Below, piece after piece: positions 32,718 through 40,961 of a DNA stretch of 45,291 nucleotides. Location: NCBI GenBank assembly GCA_004172935.1, contig SDZD01000051.1, positions 1 through 45,291 on the forward strand. The letters are read 5' to 3'. The position numbers and the translations under genes were made by a program. This stretch comes from a bacterium (GTDB taxonomy: Bacteria > Armatimonadota > Abditibacteriia > Abditibacteriales > Abditibacteriaceae). The notes below the pieces were generated by a model. The model had not been told where the DNA came from and did no database searches. It saw only the letters and a program-made list of their open reading frames with translations. Position 1 is the first letter of the stretch, and the number at the start of each line of letters is the position of its first letter.

Positions 32718-33478
32718 GATGCTCCGGTTTGTTGCGAGGAAGTCGCGTATAAATAGCCAATATTGCGCACTGTTTTGATGCGCTCGCTGCCGCCAGAATC
32801 AGGGCCGAGCTTGCGGCGTAGGTTACTGACGTGTGTATCAATGGCGCGGTCGAATGGTAGGACATCTCGGCCCAGAGCCGCACGGGTGATCTTTTGCCGG
32901 GAGACGATTTGGCCTGCAGAGTTAATGAGAGTGAGCAACAGGTCGAATTCGACGGTTGTGAGTTCGATTGATTTTCCAGCGCAACGCACTGCGCGAGCAG
33001 TGGGCATGATTTCGAGGTCACCGACAGTAAGCCACTGCGACTGGGAAGGTGTAACTTCTTGATTCGGTTGAATGGCAGTGGTTGATTCTCGGAGAGCGGC
33101 TTCGCGCGCGGAACGCCTGAGAATCGCGCCGATACGGGCGACGAGTTCGCGGGGGTTGAATGGTTTGGGGAGATAGTCGTCGGCACCGATTTCGAGGCCG
33201 ACGATGCGATCAACATCTTCTCCACGTGCAGTCAACATTAGAACGGGGGTATGAGCTGCGAGTCCACCTGAGGCACGCAGTTGGCGCAGGGTTTCGAAAC
33301 CGCCGATACCTGGCATCATTACATCGAGAACGATGAGGGAAGGAGGGGATTTTATGGCACGCTCAACGCCTGTTTCGCCATCTTGAACAGCCTGTACGTT
33401 AAAGCCCTCGCGCTCCAGCAACTCGGTGAGCAGTCCACAGAGGGCAGTATCATCATCAATCAACAAAATCTCGTTCAT
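32714..33478 (-). CDS. OmpR-family response regulator
   Basis: A 254-residue regulator. The receiver domain has ILLIDDDTA, the phosphoacceptor Asp in IVLDVMMPG (about residue 52), the switch Thr in MLTARG and the Lys in LPKPFNPRE. After a linker of about 35 residues, longer than usual, comes the OmpR/PhoB winged helix (LTTVEFDLLLTLINSAGQIVSRQKI, DTHVSNLRRKLGP). It pairs with the downstream kinase by a 4-bp overlap. It is CpxR-like in overall form, but its targets are not evident. Confidence 0.94.
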   Translation of the reverse strand: MNEILLIDDDTALCGLLTELLEREGFNVQAVQDGETGVERAIKSPPSLIVLDVMMPGIGGFETLRQLRASGGLAAHTPVLMLTARGEDVDRIVGLEIGADDYLPKPFNPRELVARIGAILRRSAREAALRESTTAIQPNQEVTPSQSQWLTVGDLEIMPTARAVRCAGKSIELTTVEFDLLLTLINSAGQIVSRQKITRAALGRDVLPFDRAIDTHVSNLRRKLGPDSGGSERIKTVRNIGYLYATSSQQTGAS

Positions 33479-33711
33479 TTATAGCGTTTTCCATAGGCAA
33501 GAGTGCCGCTACAGAGGAAATTTTACGTATAAAAGGCGTGGGTGAACGTCGAGTGAATCTGGAGATTTATGGAGCGGACATGGAGAGATCAACAAACATC
33601 GATACGAACTAAAACAATTTCCAGCCCGACTTCACCTTGAGAGGATTTTGCTGCGGTGAACTGTGTGGAGATGAGTTCGAGTGCCCAAGGGGCAAAGCTC
33701 AGCGAAGTAAC

Positions 33712-34377
33712 ATGAGAACTCAATTTCTGAGTCAGAATCAAGCTTTTACATTAATAGAATTGCTGGTAGTGATTGCGATTATCGCTATTCTAGCCGCGAT
33801 TTTGTTTCCGGTGTTTGCTCGCGCCAGAGAGAATGCTCGGCGCGCATCCTGTCAGAGCAATCTTAAGCAGATCGGTTTGGGGGTGCAGCAATATATTCAG
33901 GACTACGATGAATATTTCCCCCCTGATGGAGAGAACGGGGAGACGGGGTGGTCGGTAACGCTTCAGCCATACCTGAAGAGCGAGCAAATCTTCCAATGTC
34001 CCAGCGAGGTTAATCCGGTTCCAGTGGGCAACAGCTTAGCTGCGCGCGCTGTTTTGCCTGGGTTCACGGACTACTACTACAACTACAATTTGGGGGCGCC
34101 TATTCACCAAGCCCGCCTCACCTTCACAGCCAGTACCGTGCTTTTTGGCGATGGTAGCGGTGTTGGGCCTCCCTCTGCCGGGGCCGATTATAGCGTTTCA
34201 CTTCCTCCCCTCAACAGTCAATGCGGCCCCAAACGCCATTTCGAGGGCGCCAATTATGCCTTTTGCGATGGGCACGTGAAGTGGCTGCGTCCCGAAAAAA
34301 TTGTGCCGGGAGATAGCGGGTGTGTGGGCGGGGTCAACGCTCCTACCGCCACGAACAGCTCCTTTTGCGCCTATTGA
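33712..34377 (+). CDS. DUF1559 type II pseudopilin (H-X9-DG)
   Basis: A 221-residue pseudopilin. An upstream frame extends to 33637, but ATG 33712 gives a normal leader MRTQFLSQNQA before FTLIELL. It keeps Glu5, FARARENARRASC, a FQCPSEVNP middle segment and HFEGANYAFCDGHVK. It is the shortest of the four in the window. A secreted helical protein follows after 48 bp in the same direction, so the two may be co-transcribed. Confidence 0.92.
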   Translation: MRTQFLSQNQAFTLIELLVVIAIIAILAAILFPVFARARENARRASCQSNLKQIGLGVQQYIQDYDEYFPPDGENGETGWSVTLQPYLKSEQIFQCPSEVNPVPVGNSLAARAVLPGFTDYYYNYNLGAPIHQARLTFTASTVLFGDGSGVGPPSAGADYSVSLPPLNSQCGPKRHFEGANYAFCDGHVKWLRPEKIVPGDSGCVGGVNAPTATNSSFCAY

Positions 34378-34425
34378 TGGGCCTTCCATTTTGCCTTGAA
34401 TCTTTCGACTTTCATTCACATTGCC

Positions 34426-35652
34426 ATGAAACAATCTCTTTCGCTTACGAAAATCACACCTCGCCACGCCTTTGCAACCTATTTTCCACACGCGGTGAAA
34501 CATCGCTACGTGCCACTGAAGGCGCTGATTGGAACTGCCGCTTTGACGCTGATACTCAGTAGCGTTGTGTTTGCGCAACGACGCCCGAAAGCTCAAGCGG
34601 CACCAACTCAGGTGGCACCAGCTATGCCCATGGACACCATCCGCGCCACAGTGGCCTTTGTTCAAATGTTTGGCACTCCTACAATCATCGAATTGAGTCC
34701 AGAGCAAGCAGCAGCGCTGGAACGGATGACACCCGAACAGCAGGAGAATTTTTTTCGGCAGCAAATAGAAACTACGACACGCGGCGTTATGCGCCATCAA
34801 TTGCAAGAAGCTGGAGTTGGGGATAGCGAAGTACAAGACGCAATCTGGAACTTTATCCAAACCGAGGAGAAAAAGTTCCAGCATCTCCGCGAATTGAAGG
34901 GGCAACTCACCGAACTACTGGGGGATAGCAAAGACGAAAAGGCGAACGGCGACGCCTTGAAAAGTGCTTTCGATGAGGTGAAAAAAGAAGCCGAAACAGC
35001 CCAAAAACAGTACGCCGTTGATTTGGCCGAATTGGACAAGAAGATTCATTATTCGGATTCCCCACGCCTTACCGCTGTGTTGGACACATTCGGATTATTG
35101 AAACAGGCCCCCTTCTTTTCTCTGGGATTATCGTTCATGGAGTTGGCGAACACAAAATTACTGGCATCGCTAAAAGCACCAAATAGCCAGCCAACTTTCA
35201 CGCTCACGGCTGCGAACGCAGTTACGGCTGGAGATGATGGTGGATTTCAAATGGATATAAAACCCTTGTCCCCCAAGGAGCAACTTAAAGCTATTGGGGT
35301 CAGGGACAGCGAGGTTCAAGATGCAGTTCTGAGTTTTGTTGAGGTCCAGGAGGAGAAGCACAAAAAACTGCGCGAACTGAAAACGCGACTTATAAAGTTG
35401 TTGGGGGATAACAAGGATGACAGAGTGTTGAAGGACGCTTTTGATGAGGCCAAAAAGGAAGGGGAAGTTGATCAGAAGCAGTACGTCGTTGATTTAGCCG
35501 ATCTGGATGCGAAGATTCACTACTTGGAAGACACGCGCCTTAGTGCTGCACTGGATAGCCTTGGGTTATTGGGGAAGGACTCGACTCTCACATTCGGGCT
35601 GAGCATTTTTGAGATGCTCGAACTGAAAACCAGAATTTACTCTACTTTGTAA
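34426..35652 (+). CDS. Exported helical protein with internal duplication
   Basis: A 408-residue protein. A TTG-initiated frame starts at 34396, but ATG 34426 is preferred. A long basic N-region and a hydrophobic stretch (ALIGTAALTLILSSVVFAQ, ending near residue 50) form a signal peptide. Two copies of a module of about 90 residues follow: (a) GVGDSEVQDAIWNFIQTEEK ... LRELKGQLTELLGDSKD ... QYAVDLAELDKKIHY, and (b) GVRDSEVQDAVLSFVEVQEE ... LRELKTRLIKLLGDNKD ... QYVVDLADLDAKIHY. Copy (a) has a 4-residue insertion. Both are rich in Glu/Lys and predicted alpha-helical, somewhat like Spy/CpxP-type periplasmic proteins, though no LTxxQ motif is clear. Unknown function. Confidence 0.85.
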   Translation: MKQSLSLTKITPRHAFATYFPHAVKHRYVPLKALIGTAALTLILSSVVFAQRRPKAQAAPTQVAPAMPMDTIRATVAFVQMFGTPTIIELSPEQAAALERMTPEQQENFFRQQIETTTRGVMRHQLQEAGVGDSEVQDAIWNFIQTEEKKFQHLRELKGQLTELLGDSKDEKANGDALKSAFDEVKKEAETAQKQYAVDLAELDKKIHYSDSPRLTAVLDTFGLLKQAPFFSLGLSFMELANTKLLASLKAPNSQPTFTLTAANAVTAGDDGGFQMDIKPLSPKEQLKAIGVRDSEVQDAVLSFVEVQEEKHKKLRELKTRLIKLLGDNKDDRVLKDAFDEAKKEGEVDQKQYVVDLADLDAKIHYLEDTRLSAALDSLGLLGKDSTLTFGLSIFEMLELKTRIYSTL

Positions 35653-35685
35653 CGGATGATGCCAATCAGGCATTGAGCAACGAAA

Positions 35686-35979
35686 TCAATGCTGGTAAGC
35701 GGCCCTCGCCAGAGCGATCTGTGCGGGGGCTTGCTTTGTTGCCTGTTTGGTGCTGGCCTTAAGCATTCCAGTGAGCAACGAACCAAAAAGGGCGAAAACC
35801 AGCACAGTCCAGAGGACCTGACCACCGATGTCGAGAACGCGACTCCTGGTGTTCTTTGTCGGCACAGGCTGCGTGTTCTCAGGGGTGGTTTGAGTCGAGG
35901 AGATGCAATATGAAGTTAAAGCACACACTGGGAAGCTTTCGACATACCGGGCATAAGTTGACATAACAGCAGTACGCAT
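35686..35979 (-). CDS. Small single-pass membrane protein
   Basis: A 97-residue protein starting MRTAVMSTYARY. A strong Shine-Dalgarno GGAGGAG ends 7 nt before ATG 35979, so this start is preferred to the upstream one at 36036. There is one transmembrane helix, VLWTVLVFALFGSLLTGML, with a polar, Thr/Pro-rich region before it and an Ala/Lys/Gln-rich tail after. No family recognised. It converges with the duplicated helical protein (33 bp between stops). Confidence 0.6.
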   Translation of the reverse strand: MRTAVMSTYARYVESFPVCALTSYCISSTQTTPENTQPVPTKNTRSRVLDIGGQVLWTVLVFALFGSLLTGMLKASTKQATKQAPAQIALARAAYQH

Positions 35980-36405
35980 GAGAGAACTCCTCCACAGAGC
36001 AGAAATACTGGGCTGTGATAAAACCAGGCAACGCAACTTGAAATTTCAGAAAGGCGGAAGGCGATATGCCTCTCGATTACTGAGAAATTGCACTGCAAAC
36101 ATGCGAACAAAAGGGATTATAGATTGTTCCTGAGAGTTCATCAATGTTAGTTTTTTAACACTTGGACGGCAATATTTTGGAGAATTTTCTGTTAGTCGAT
36201 TATTTCCAGGTTTTTAGTAGTAATCACTTTGCTTCTTTTAGTAGGTTGAGGGTTTATCTTTAACAGGGCGATATAAAATCGCTGCCAACAGAGTAGCCCA
36301 GAGGATTCACGTCTTAGCCGACCGATGACATATTGGGGAGACGACCACATCCCTACATCGCACAAATATAGAGGGGTCGTACATGGGATGGCCTGTGAGG
36401 TTAGG

Positions 36406-36445
36406 CCCATAGGAGGTTGCCTTTTGCGGGACAGCCTCCTATGGG
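36406..36445 (+). other. Stable hairpin enclosing an AGGAGG sequence
   Basis: An 11-bp inverted repeat, CCCATAGGAGG (36406-36416) with CCTCCTATGGG (36435-36445), around an 18-nt loop. No U-run follows, so it is not a standard terminator. The Shine-Dalgarno-like AGGAGG within the stem is not followed by a start codon at a normal distance. Role unknown. Confidence 0.5.
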
Positions 36446-36466
36446 TTCTTGCACATTACCACAACA

Positions 36467-36497
36467 TTGCACTTTGGCAACACTACTAGTATACCAG
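36467..36497 (+). promoter_or_regulatory. Promoter with overlapping GTATACCAG operator-like site (GH2)
   Basis: TTGCAC (36467-36472) and TATACC (36490-36495) are 17 bp apart, an imperfect sigma70-type pair. The -10 lies within CTAGTATACCAG (36486-36497), related to TTGGTATACCAG upstream of the GH43 gene. The core GGTATACC is the recognition core of FadR-subfamily GntR regulators such as UxuR/ExuR. Confidence 0.45.
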
Positions 36498-36655
36498 ATT
36501 AATTGCGAGCCAAAGGAACTCGCTCTGGCTTTGTTACTATTACAGACCGAATCAAAGGCTTTAAGACAGAAATCTCAGCCCGCTATCCAAATCTAACCAT
36601 GAAATTAACAGGCACCTACAACTGGCGAGAAGGCCATACTCGAACCGTTCGGCTT

Positions 36656-39577
36656 ATGAGAAAGAGGTCGGCTGCCTCTGCATCGAACATCACCCGTCTG
36701 GGGGTTTTGCCGCTGTTGTTGACAGCTGGCCTCCCCACTTTCGCTCAAAGCGGTGCGCCTCGCCAGCGTTTGCCATTCAATGCGGATTGGCGATTTTACA
36801 AGGGCAACTTCCCCGATGCGAAGCCGCTGGGCACAGGCTATGCGTTGAGAGCATGGCGATGGAAAAGCGGCAATGACATCGCCGATTTGAGCGCTGATAC
36901 TTCGCGGGATGGATGGAAGACGGCGACTCCGATGGAAAACGTTTTCGCATCGCAGAGAGGGTTCGCGTGGTTTCGCAATCGGCTGACCGCCCCTGATGCG
37001 AAGAGTGCGCCTTTAATTCTTCGTTTTTTGGGCGTGGATGATAACGCCACGGTTTATTTGAACGGGCAAAAACTTACGTCGCATCGCGGTTGGAATGAAC
37101 CATTCGAGGTTCGGTTAGATGCGGCATGGAAACAGGGAGTGCCAAACGACCTTGCGGTTTTGGTCGAGAACACCGAGAATAGCGGGGGCATTGGCGAGGC
37201 GACATTGCAGATCGGGCAACCGAAAGAATCGGCGGCGATTGACAGCGTATTTGATGACTCGAAGTGGCGCCGACTCGATTTGCCACATGATTGGGGTATC
37301 GAGGGAGCATTCGACATCAACCTTCCCGGTGAGACGGGCAAATTACCGTGGCCGGGAGTGGGTTGGTATCGCAAGAATTTCACGGTGGATGCCAGCGATA
37401 AGGGGCGGCGCTTTCTGTTGGAAATGGATGGCGCAATGGCGAACGCCAAGGTGTGGCTAAACGGCCAATATGTTGGTGGACACCCGTATGGATACGTATC
37501 GTGGGCGCTTGATTTGACTTCGCGGTTGCGGTTTGGTGGACGGAATACCTTGGCTATCAAGTTGGATAACCTGCCGGAATCTTCGCGCTGGTATCCGGGG
37601 AGTGGGATTTATAGGGATGTGTGGTTGACGAAAACAGCGCCCATTCATGTCGCGCATTGGGGGACTGCGGTGAGCACGGATATAAACGCCACCAGCAGTC
37701 AGGTAAAGGCGAAAATCACGCTTGATAACGATGCAGCAGCGGCGAGTGAAGTGCGACTGGTTAACACGATACTCGATGCCAAACAGAAGCCAGTAGCCAA
37801 GACCGAAGAGCGAGTGAGTTTGGCTGGCGGCTCTTCGCGCACAGTGGAGGCTAAATTGACGGTTGCCGATGCCAGAAAGTGGTCGTTGAAAGATACCTAC
37901 CGATACACGCTGGTTTCGCAGGTAATGCGCGGGACGCAGGTTATTGACCGCTATGAAACTCCGTTCGGTTTTCGCACTATCCGCTGGGATGCGGAGAAGG
38001 GCTTTTTACTGAATGGCGAACGGGTGCCACTGAATGGCGTGTGCTTGCACCATGATTTGGGCGCTCTGGGTTCGGCATGGAATAAGCGCGCGGCGCAGAG
38101 ACAATTAGAAATCATGAAGAGCATGGGGGTGAACGCTATTCGCACCTCGCATAACCCGCCCGCTCCAGAATTTCTGGATATGTGCGACAGCATGGGGTTC
38201 GTGGTGCTGGATGAGTTTTCGGATACCTGGACACGGGCAAAGAAACCCAACGGCTATGCCCTGCTCTTCAAGGACTGGGCCGAGAAGGATTTGCGCTCGA
38301 TGATTCATCGCGACCGCAACCATCCGTCCATTATCGCGTGGAGTACAGGGAATGAGATTGCGGAACAGGAAAATCCTGCGGGACATGAAATCTCGCGTTC
38401 TCTGACGCGCATCGTTCATTCGGAGGACACGACACGTCCAGTGACGACGGGCAATGACAGGCCTCAGGCGGGATCGAACGGATTCCAAAATACAGTTGAC
38501 GTGTTCGGCTACAACTACAAGCCGACGATGTATGCGGGATTCCACAAGAATAACCCAGAAATTCCGCTGTATGGAAGCGAAACGGCATCGACGATTTCGT
38601 CGCGCGGCGAGTATTTCTTTCCAGTTACCAACGACAAGAGCGGTGGCAAGTCGGACCTGCAAATGAGTTCTTACGACCTGTACGCTCCCGGCTGGGCAAC
38701 TCCGCCCGATTGGGAGTTCAAGGGGCAAGACGAGAATCCGTTCGTGGCGGGAGAGTTCGTGTGGACGGGCTTCGATTATCTGGGCGAACCGACTCCGTAT
38801 AACTCGGACACAACGGTATTAACCAACTTCCATAGCCCCGAAGAGCGGGCCAAAGCCGAGAAGGAACTGGCGGAGTTGGGGAAAATTCGAGTGCCGTCGC
38901 GCTCATCGTACTTCGGTATCGTTGACCTCGCGGGGTTCCCGAAAGACCGATTCTACATTTATCAGGCACGCTGGCGTCCCGATTTCCCGATGGCGCATAT
39001 CCTGCCGCACTGGAACTGGCCGGAGCGAGTAGGACAGGTGACTCCGATTCACGTTTACACGTCGGGGGACGAAGCCGAATTGTTCTTGAATGGGAAATCG
39101 TTGGGACGCAAAAAGAAAGAGGCACTAACCTATCGCTTGCGCTGGGATGATGTGGTTTATGAGCCGGGCGAGGTTCATGTCGTGGCGTATAAAAATGGCA
39201 CAAAGTGGGCGGAAGACGTTGTAAAAACAACGGGGGCGGCCACACAACTGACATTACAGGCTGACCGCAATCGAATCGCGTCGGATGGGAAAGACCTTTC
39301 GTTTGTGACGGTTAAAGTCGCTGACCAAAATGGGCAAATGGTGCCGCGTTCGAACAACAGCCTGAGTTTTTCAGTAAGTGGGCCGGGCGAAATCGTGGCA
39401 ACGGACAATGGGAATGCAATCGACCTGACGGCTTTCAGTTCGAAGCAGCGCAACGCCTATAACGGTTTAGCTCTTGTGATTGTGCGCGCCCAAAAGGGAC
39501 AGAGCGGGGAGATCGTGCTTAGCGCCAGCGGCAAAGGGTTAGCCGAAGGTCAGGTTCGTATCTTGGCTCAGAAGTGA
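36656..39577 (+). CDS. Secreted GH2 beta-galactosidase-like enzyme
   Basis: A 973-residue exported enzyme. The frame opens upstream at 36503, but MRKRSAASASN at 36656 gives the best signal peptide (Arg/Lys n-region, hydrophobic core, cleavage at TFA-QS). The N-terminal jelly-roll (LPFNADWRFYKGNF ... LPHDWGIEGAF) and Ig domain are followed by a barrel with GVCLHHDLGALGSAWNKRAAQRQLEIMKSMG, the acid/base Glu in WSTGNEIAEQ and the nucleophile Glu in LYGSETAS. C-terminal beta-sandwich domains (VHVYTSGDEAELFLNGKSLGRK; LTLQADRNRIASDGKDLSFVTV) match the extended family found in Bacteroidota and Armatimonadota. ATG 36599 is an alternative. Substrate not known. Confidence 0.93.
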   Translation: MRKRSAASASNITRLGVLPLLLTAGLPTFAQSGAPRQRLPFNADWRFYKGNFPDAKPLGTGYALRAWRWKSGNDIADLSADTSRDGWKTATPMENVFASQRGFAWFRNRLTAPDAKSAPLILRFLGVDDNATVYLNGQKLTSHRGWNEPFEVRLDAAWKQGVPNDLAVLVENTENSGGIGEATLQIGQPKESAAIDSVFDDSKWRRLDLPHDWGIEGAFDINLPGETGKLPWPGVGWYRKNFTVDASDKGRRFLLEMDGAMANAKVWLNGQYVGGHPYGYVSWALDLTSRLRFGGRNTLAIKLDNLPESSRWYPGSGIYRDVWLTKTAPIHVAHWGTAVSTDINATSSQVKAKITLDNDAAAASEVRLVNTILDAKQKPVAKTEERVSLAGGSSRTVEAKLTVADARKWSLKDTYRYTLVSQVMRGTQVIDRYETPFGFRTIRWDAEKGFLLNGERVPLNGVCLHHDLGALGSAWNKRAAQRQLEIMKSMGVNAIRTSHNPPAPEFLDMCDSMGFVVLDEFSDTWTRAKKPNGYALLFKDWAEKDLRSMIHRDRNHPSIIAWSTGNEIAEQENPAGHEISRSLTRIVHSEDTTRPVTTGNDRPQAGSNGFQNTVDVFGYNYKPTMYAGFHKNNPEIPLYGSETASTISSRGEYFFPVTNDKSGGKSDLQMSSYDLYAPGWATPPDWEFKGQDENPFVAGEFVWTGFDYLGEPTPYNSDTTVLTNFHSPEERAKAEKELAELGKIRVPSRSSYFGIVDLAGFPKDRFYIYQARWRPDFPMAHILPHWNWPERVGQVTPIHVYTSGDEAELFLNGKSLGRKKKEALTYRLRWDDVVYEPGEVHVVAYKNGTKWAEDVVKTTGAATQLTLQADRNRIASDGKDLSFVTVKVADQNGQMVPRSNNSLSFSVSGPGEIVATDNGNAIDLTAFSSKQRNAYNGLALVIVRAQKGQSGEIVLSASGKGLAEGQVRILAQK

Positions 39578-39596
39578 GCAATTGGCGAACCAGTTG

Positions 39597-39622
39597 AAGG
39601 GGGCATCGGATGATGCCCCCTT
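39597..39622 (+). terminator. Intrinsic terminator after GH2
   Basis: A perfect 11-bp stem AAGGGGGCATC / GATGCCCCCTT with the tetraloop GGAT, 20 bp past the GH2 stop. It separates GH2 from the GH43 unit. Confidence 0.8.
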
Positions 39623-39643
39623 CTGCTTCCTACTTACCACCCA

Positions 39644-39655
39644 TTGGTATACCAG
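39644..39655. promoter_or_regulatory. GGTATACC operator-like palindrome upstream of GH43
   Basis: TTGGTATACCAG is a near-perfect palindrome about 70 bp before the GH43 start. It shares GTATACCAGA and the downstream words TGnGAGC...AAAG with the region before the GH2 gene. It matches the UxuR/ExuR-type site core known from E. coli (TTGGTATACCAA). Confidence 0.5.
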
Positions 39656-39724
39656 ACTACTGTGAGCAAAGCTAACCTTATTCCGTGGGTGATATAAACA
39701 CGGTGCGGAGAAGCGTAATTAGTG

Positions 39725-40777
39725 ATGAAAATTAACCTGTTATCGTCCCTGTTTGTGGGGATGCTCCTCCTATTACCTGCCATGAATAGTTCAGCCCAAC
39801 AACCAGTTCCGCGTGCCCCGTTGCATCTGGCCGAGATGCCGTTGCACGATCCTTATATCCTCGCTCATGCGGCGTCACGTACTTACTATTTGTACACCTC
39901 TAATATCCAGCGCATGACGGGTGTGGAAGGGGTGGGAACGATGGTTTACAAGTCGAAAGACCTGCTGAACTGGGAAGCGCCGCAGCCAGTATTTTTGGTA
40001 CCGAATACCGCATTCGCACAGCAAGGGGCGTGGGCACCGGAAGTACATGAGTACAAAGGGCGCTACTATTTGTTCACCACGCTTTACAACGAGAAGAAGG
40101 TGATTAAAGCTGATGGGCCGTTTCCGACCTTTACTCGCAGCACAGTCATCGCGGTCAGTGAGACACCGGATGGACCATTCCGTATGCTGGACGAAAATGG
40201 CTCGGTTACTCCCGCCGATTTTATGACGTTGGATGGCACGCTGTTTATAGATGGGGCCGACAAACCGTGGATGGTGTATGCCCATGAATGGATACAGAAA
40301 ATTGATGGGACAATCGAAGCGATACCGCTTCAGCCCGACCTGATGGCTGCGGCAGGGGCACCAATTCATTTGTTCAAGGCTTCGGATGCTCCGTGGCTGA
40401 ATGCTTCCATCAAACCAGATGCTCGCGGGTTAAATTACACGACTGATGGGCCTCAGTTCTTTCGCACCGGAGACGGGCATTTGCTGATGCTATGGGCGAG
40501 CTATGAAAACGGCTCTTATGTGCAAACCATTGCTCGGTCGAAAAGCGGCGAATTGGTTGGGCCGTGGGAACAACTCAAACCACTGGTGAAGGGCGATTCG
40601 GGGCATGGCATGTTATTCCGCACATTTGAGGGGCAACTGATGATGGTGCTGCATCGCCCGTTCAAAAATGCGCGGGGCAAGTTGTACGAAATGGCTGACA
40701 AAGGCGACCATGTCGAGGTGGTGCGGCAGCGCACCGATTTGGATGGTGACGCGGTAGCGGTATTTGAAAAGCCTTGA
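39725..40777 (+). CDS. Secreted GH43 glycosidase
   Basis: A 350-residue exported enzyme. A signal peptide (MKINLLSSLFVGMLLLLPAMNSSAQ) precedes a five-bladed beta-propeller. The general-base Asp is in LHDPYILAHA, the pKa-modulating Asp is probably in DFMTLDGTLFIDG, and the catalytic Glu may be in WAPEVHEYKGRYYLF. GH43 members remove arabinose or xylose from hemicellulose or arabinan. The first codon could be the GTG just before ATG. The gene stands alone with its own terminator upstream; the operator-like palindrome suggests common control with the GH2 gene. Confidence 0.9.
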   Translation: MKINLLSSLFVGMLLLLPAMNSSAQQPVPRAPLHLAEMPLHDPYILAHAASRTYYLYTSNIQRMTGVEGVGTMVYKSKDLLNWEAPQPVFLVPNTAFAQQGAWAPEVHEYKGRYYLFTTLYNEKKVIKADGPFPTFTRSTVIAVSETPDGPFRMLDENGSVTPADFMTLDGTLFIDGADKPWMVYAHEWIQKIDGTIEAIPLQPDLMAAAGAPIHLFKASDAPWLNASIKPDARGLNYTTDGPQFFRTGDGHLLMLWASYENGSYVQTIARSKSGELVGPWEQLKPLVKGDSGHGMLFRTFEGQLMMVLHRPFKNARGKLYEMADKGDHVEVVRQRTDLDGDAVAVFEKP

Positions 40778-40961
40778 AACGTGGGGATATTTCGGGGGCA
40801 ATTCAGCAATAGAATCGGGAGAGTGATATTAGGATTTGCCGATAGGTGATAGGTAAATTTGCTCATTTGGAATTGAGCAGAGGTGCGGATGTGTGCGTGT
40901 TTTGCTTCGGGCCACAATGTTATTACCGAGCCACAGAGCATTGAAGTGGACAAGGAAAGTC

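Larger units (their letters stand above)
36037..36655. other. Long upstream region of the GH2 gene
   Basis: An intergenic span of about 600 bp. It contains a hairpin (36406-36445) and a promoter-like pair with an operator-like palindrome (36467-36497), listed separately. A 72-codon minus-strand frame at 36192-36410 is not supported. The first 350 bp are AT-rich with no further structure I can name. Confidence 0.4.

Noticed and set aside
36192..36410. 72-codon minus-strand ORF.
   Set aside because: No Shine-Dalgarno site and no family; likely chance in an AT-rich leader.
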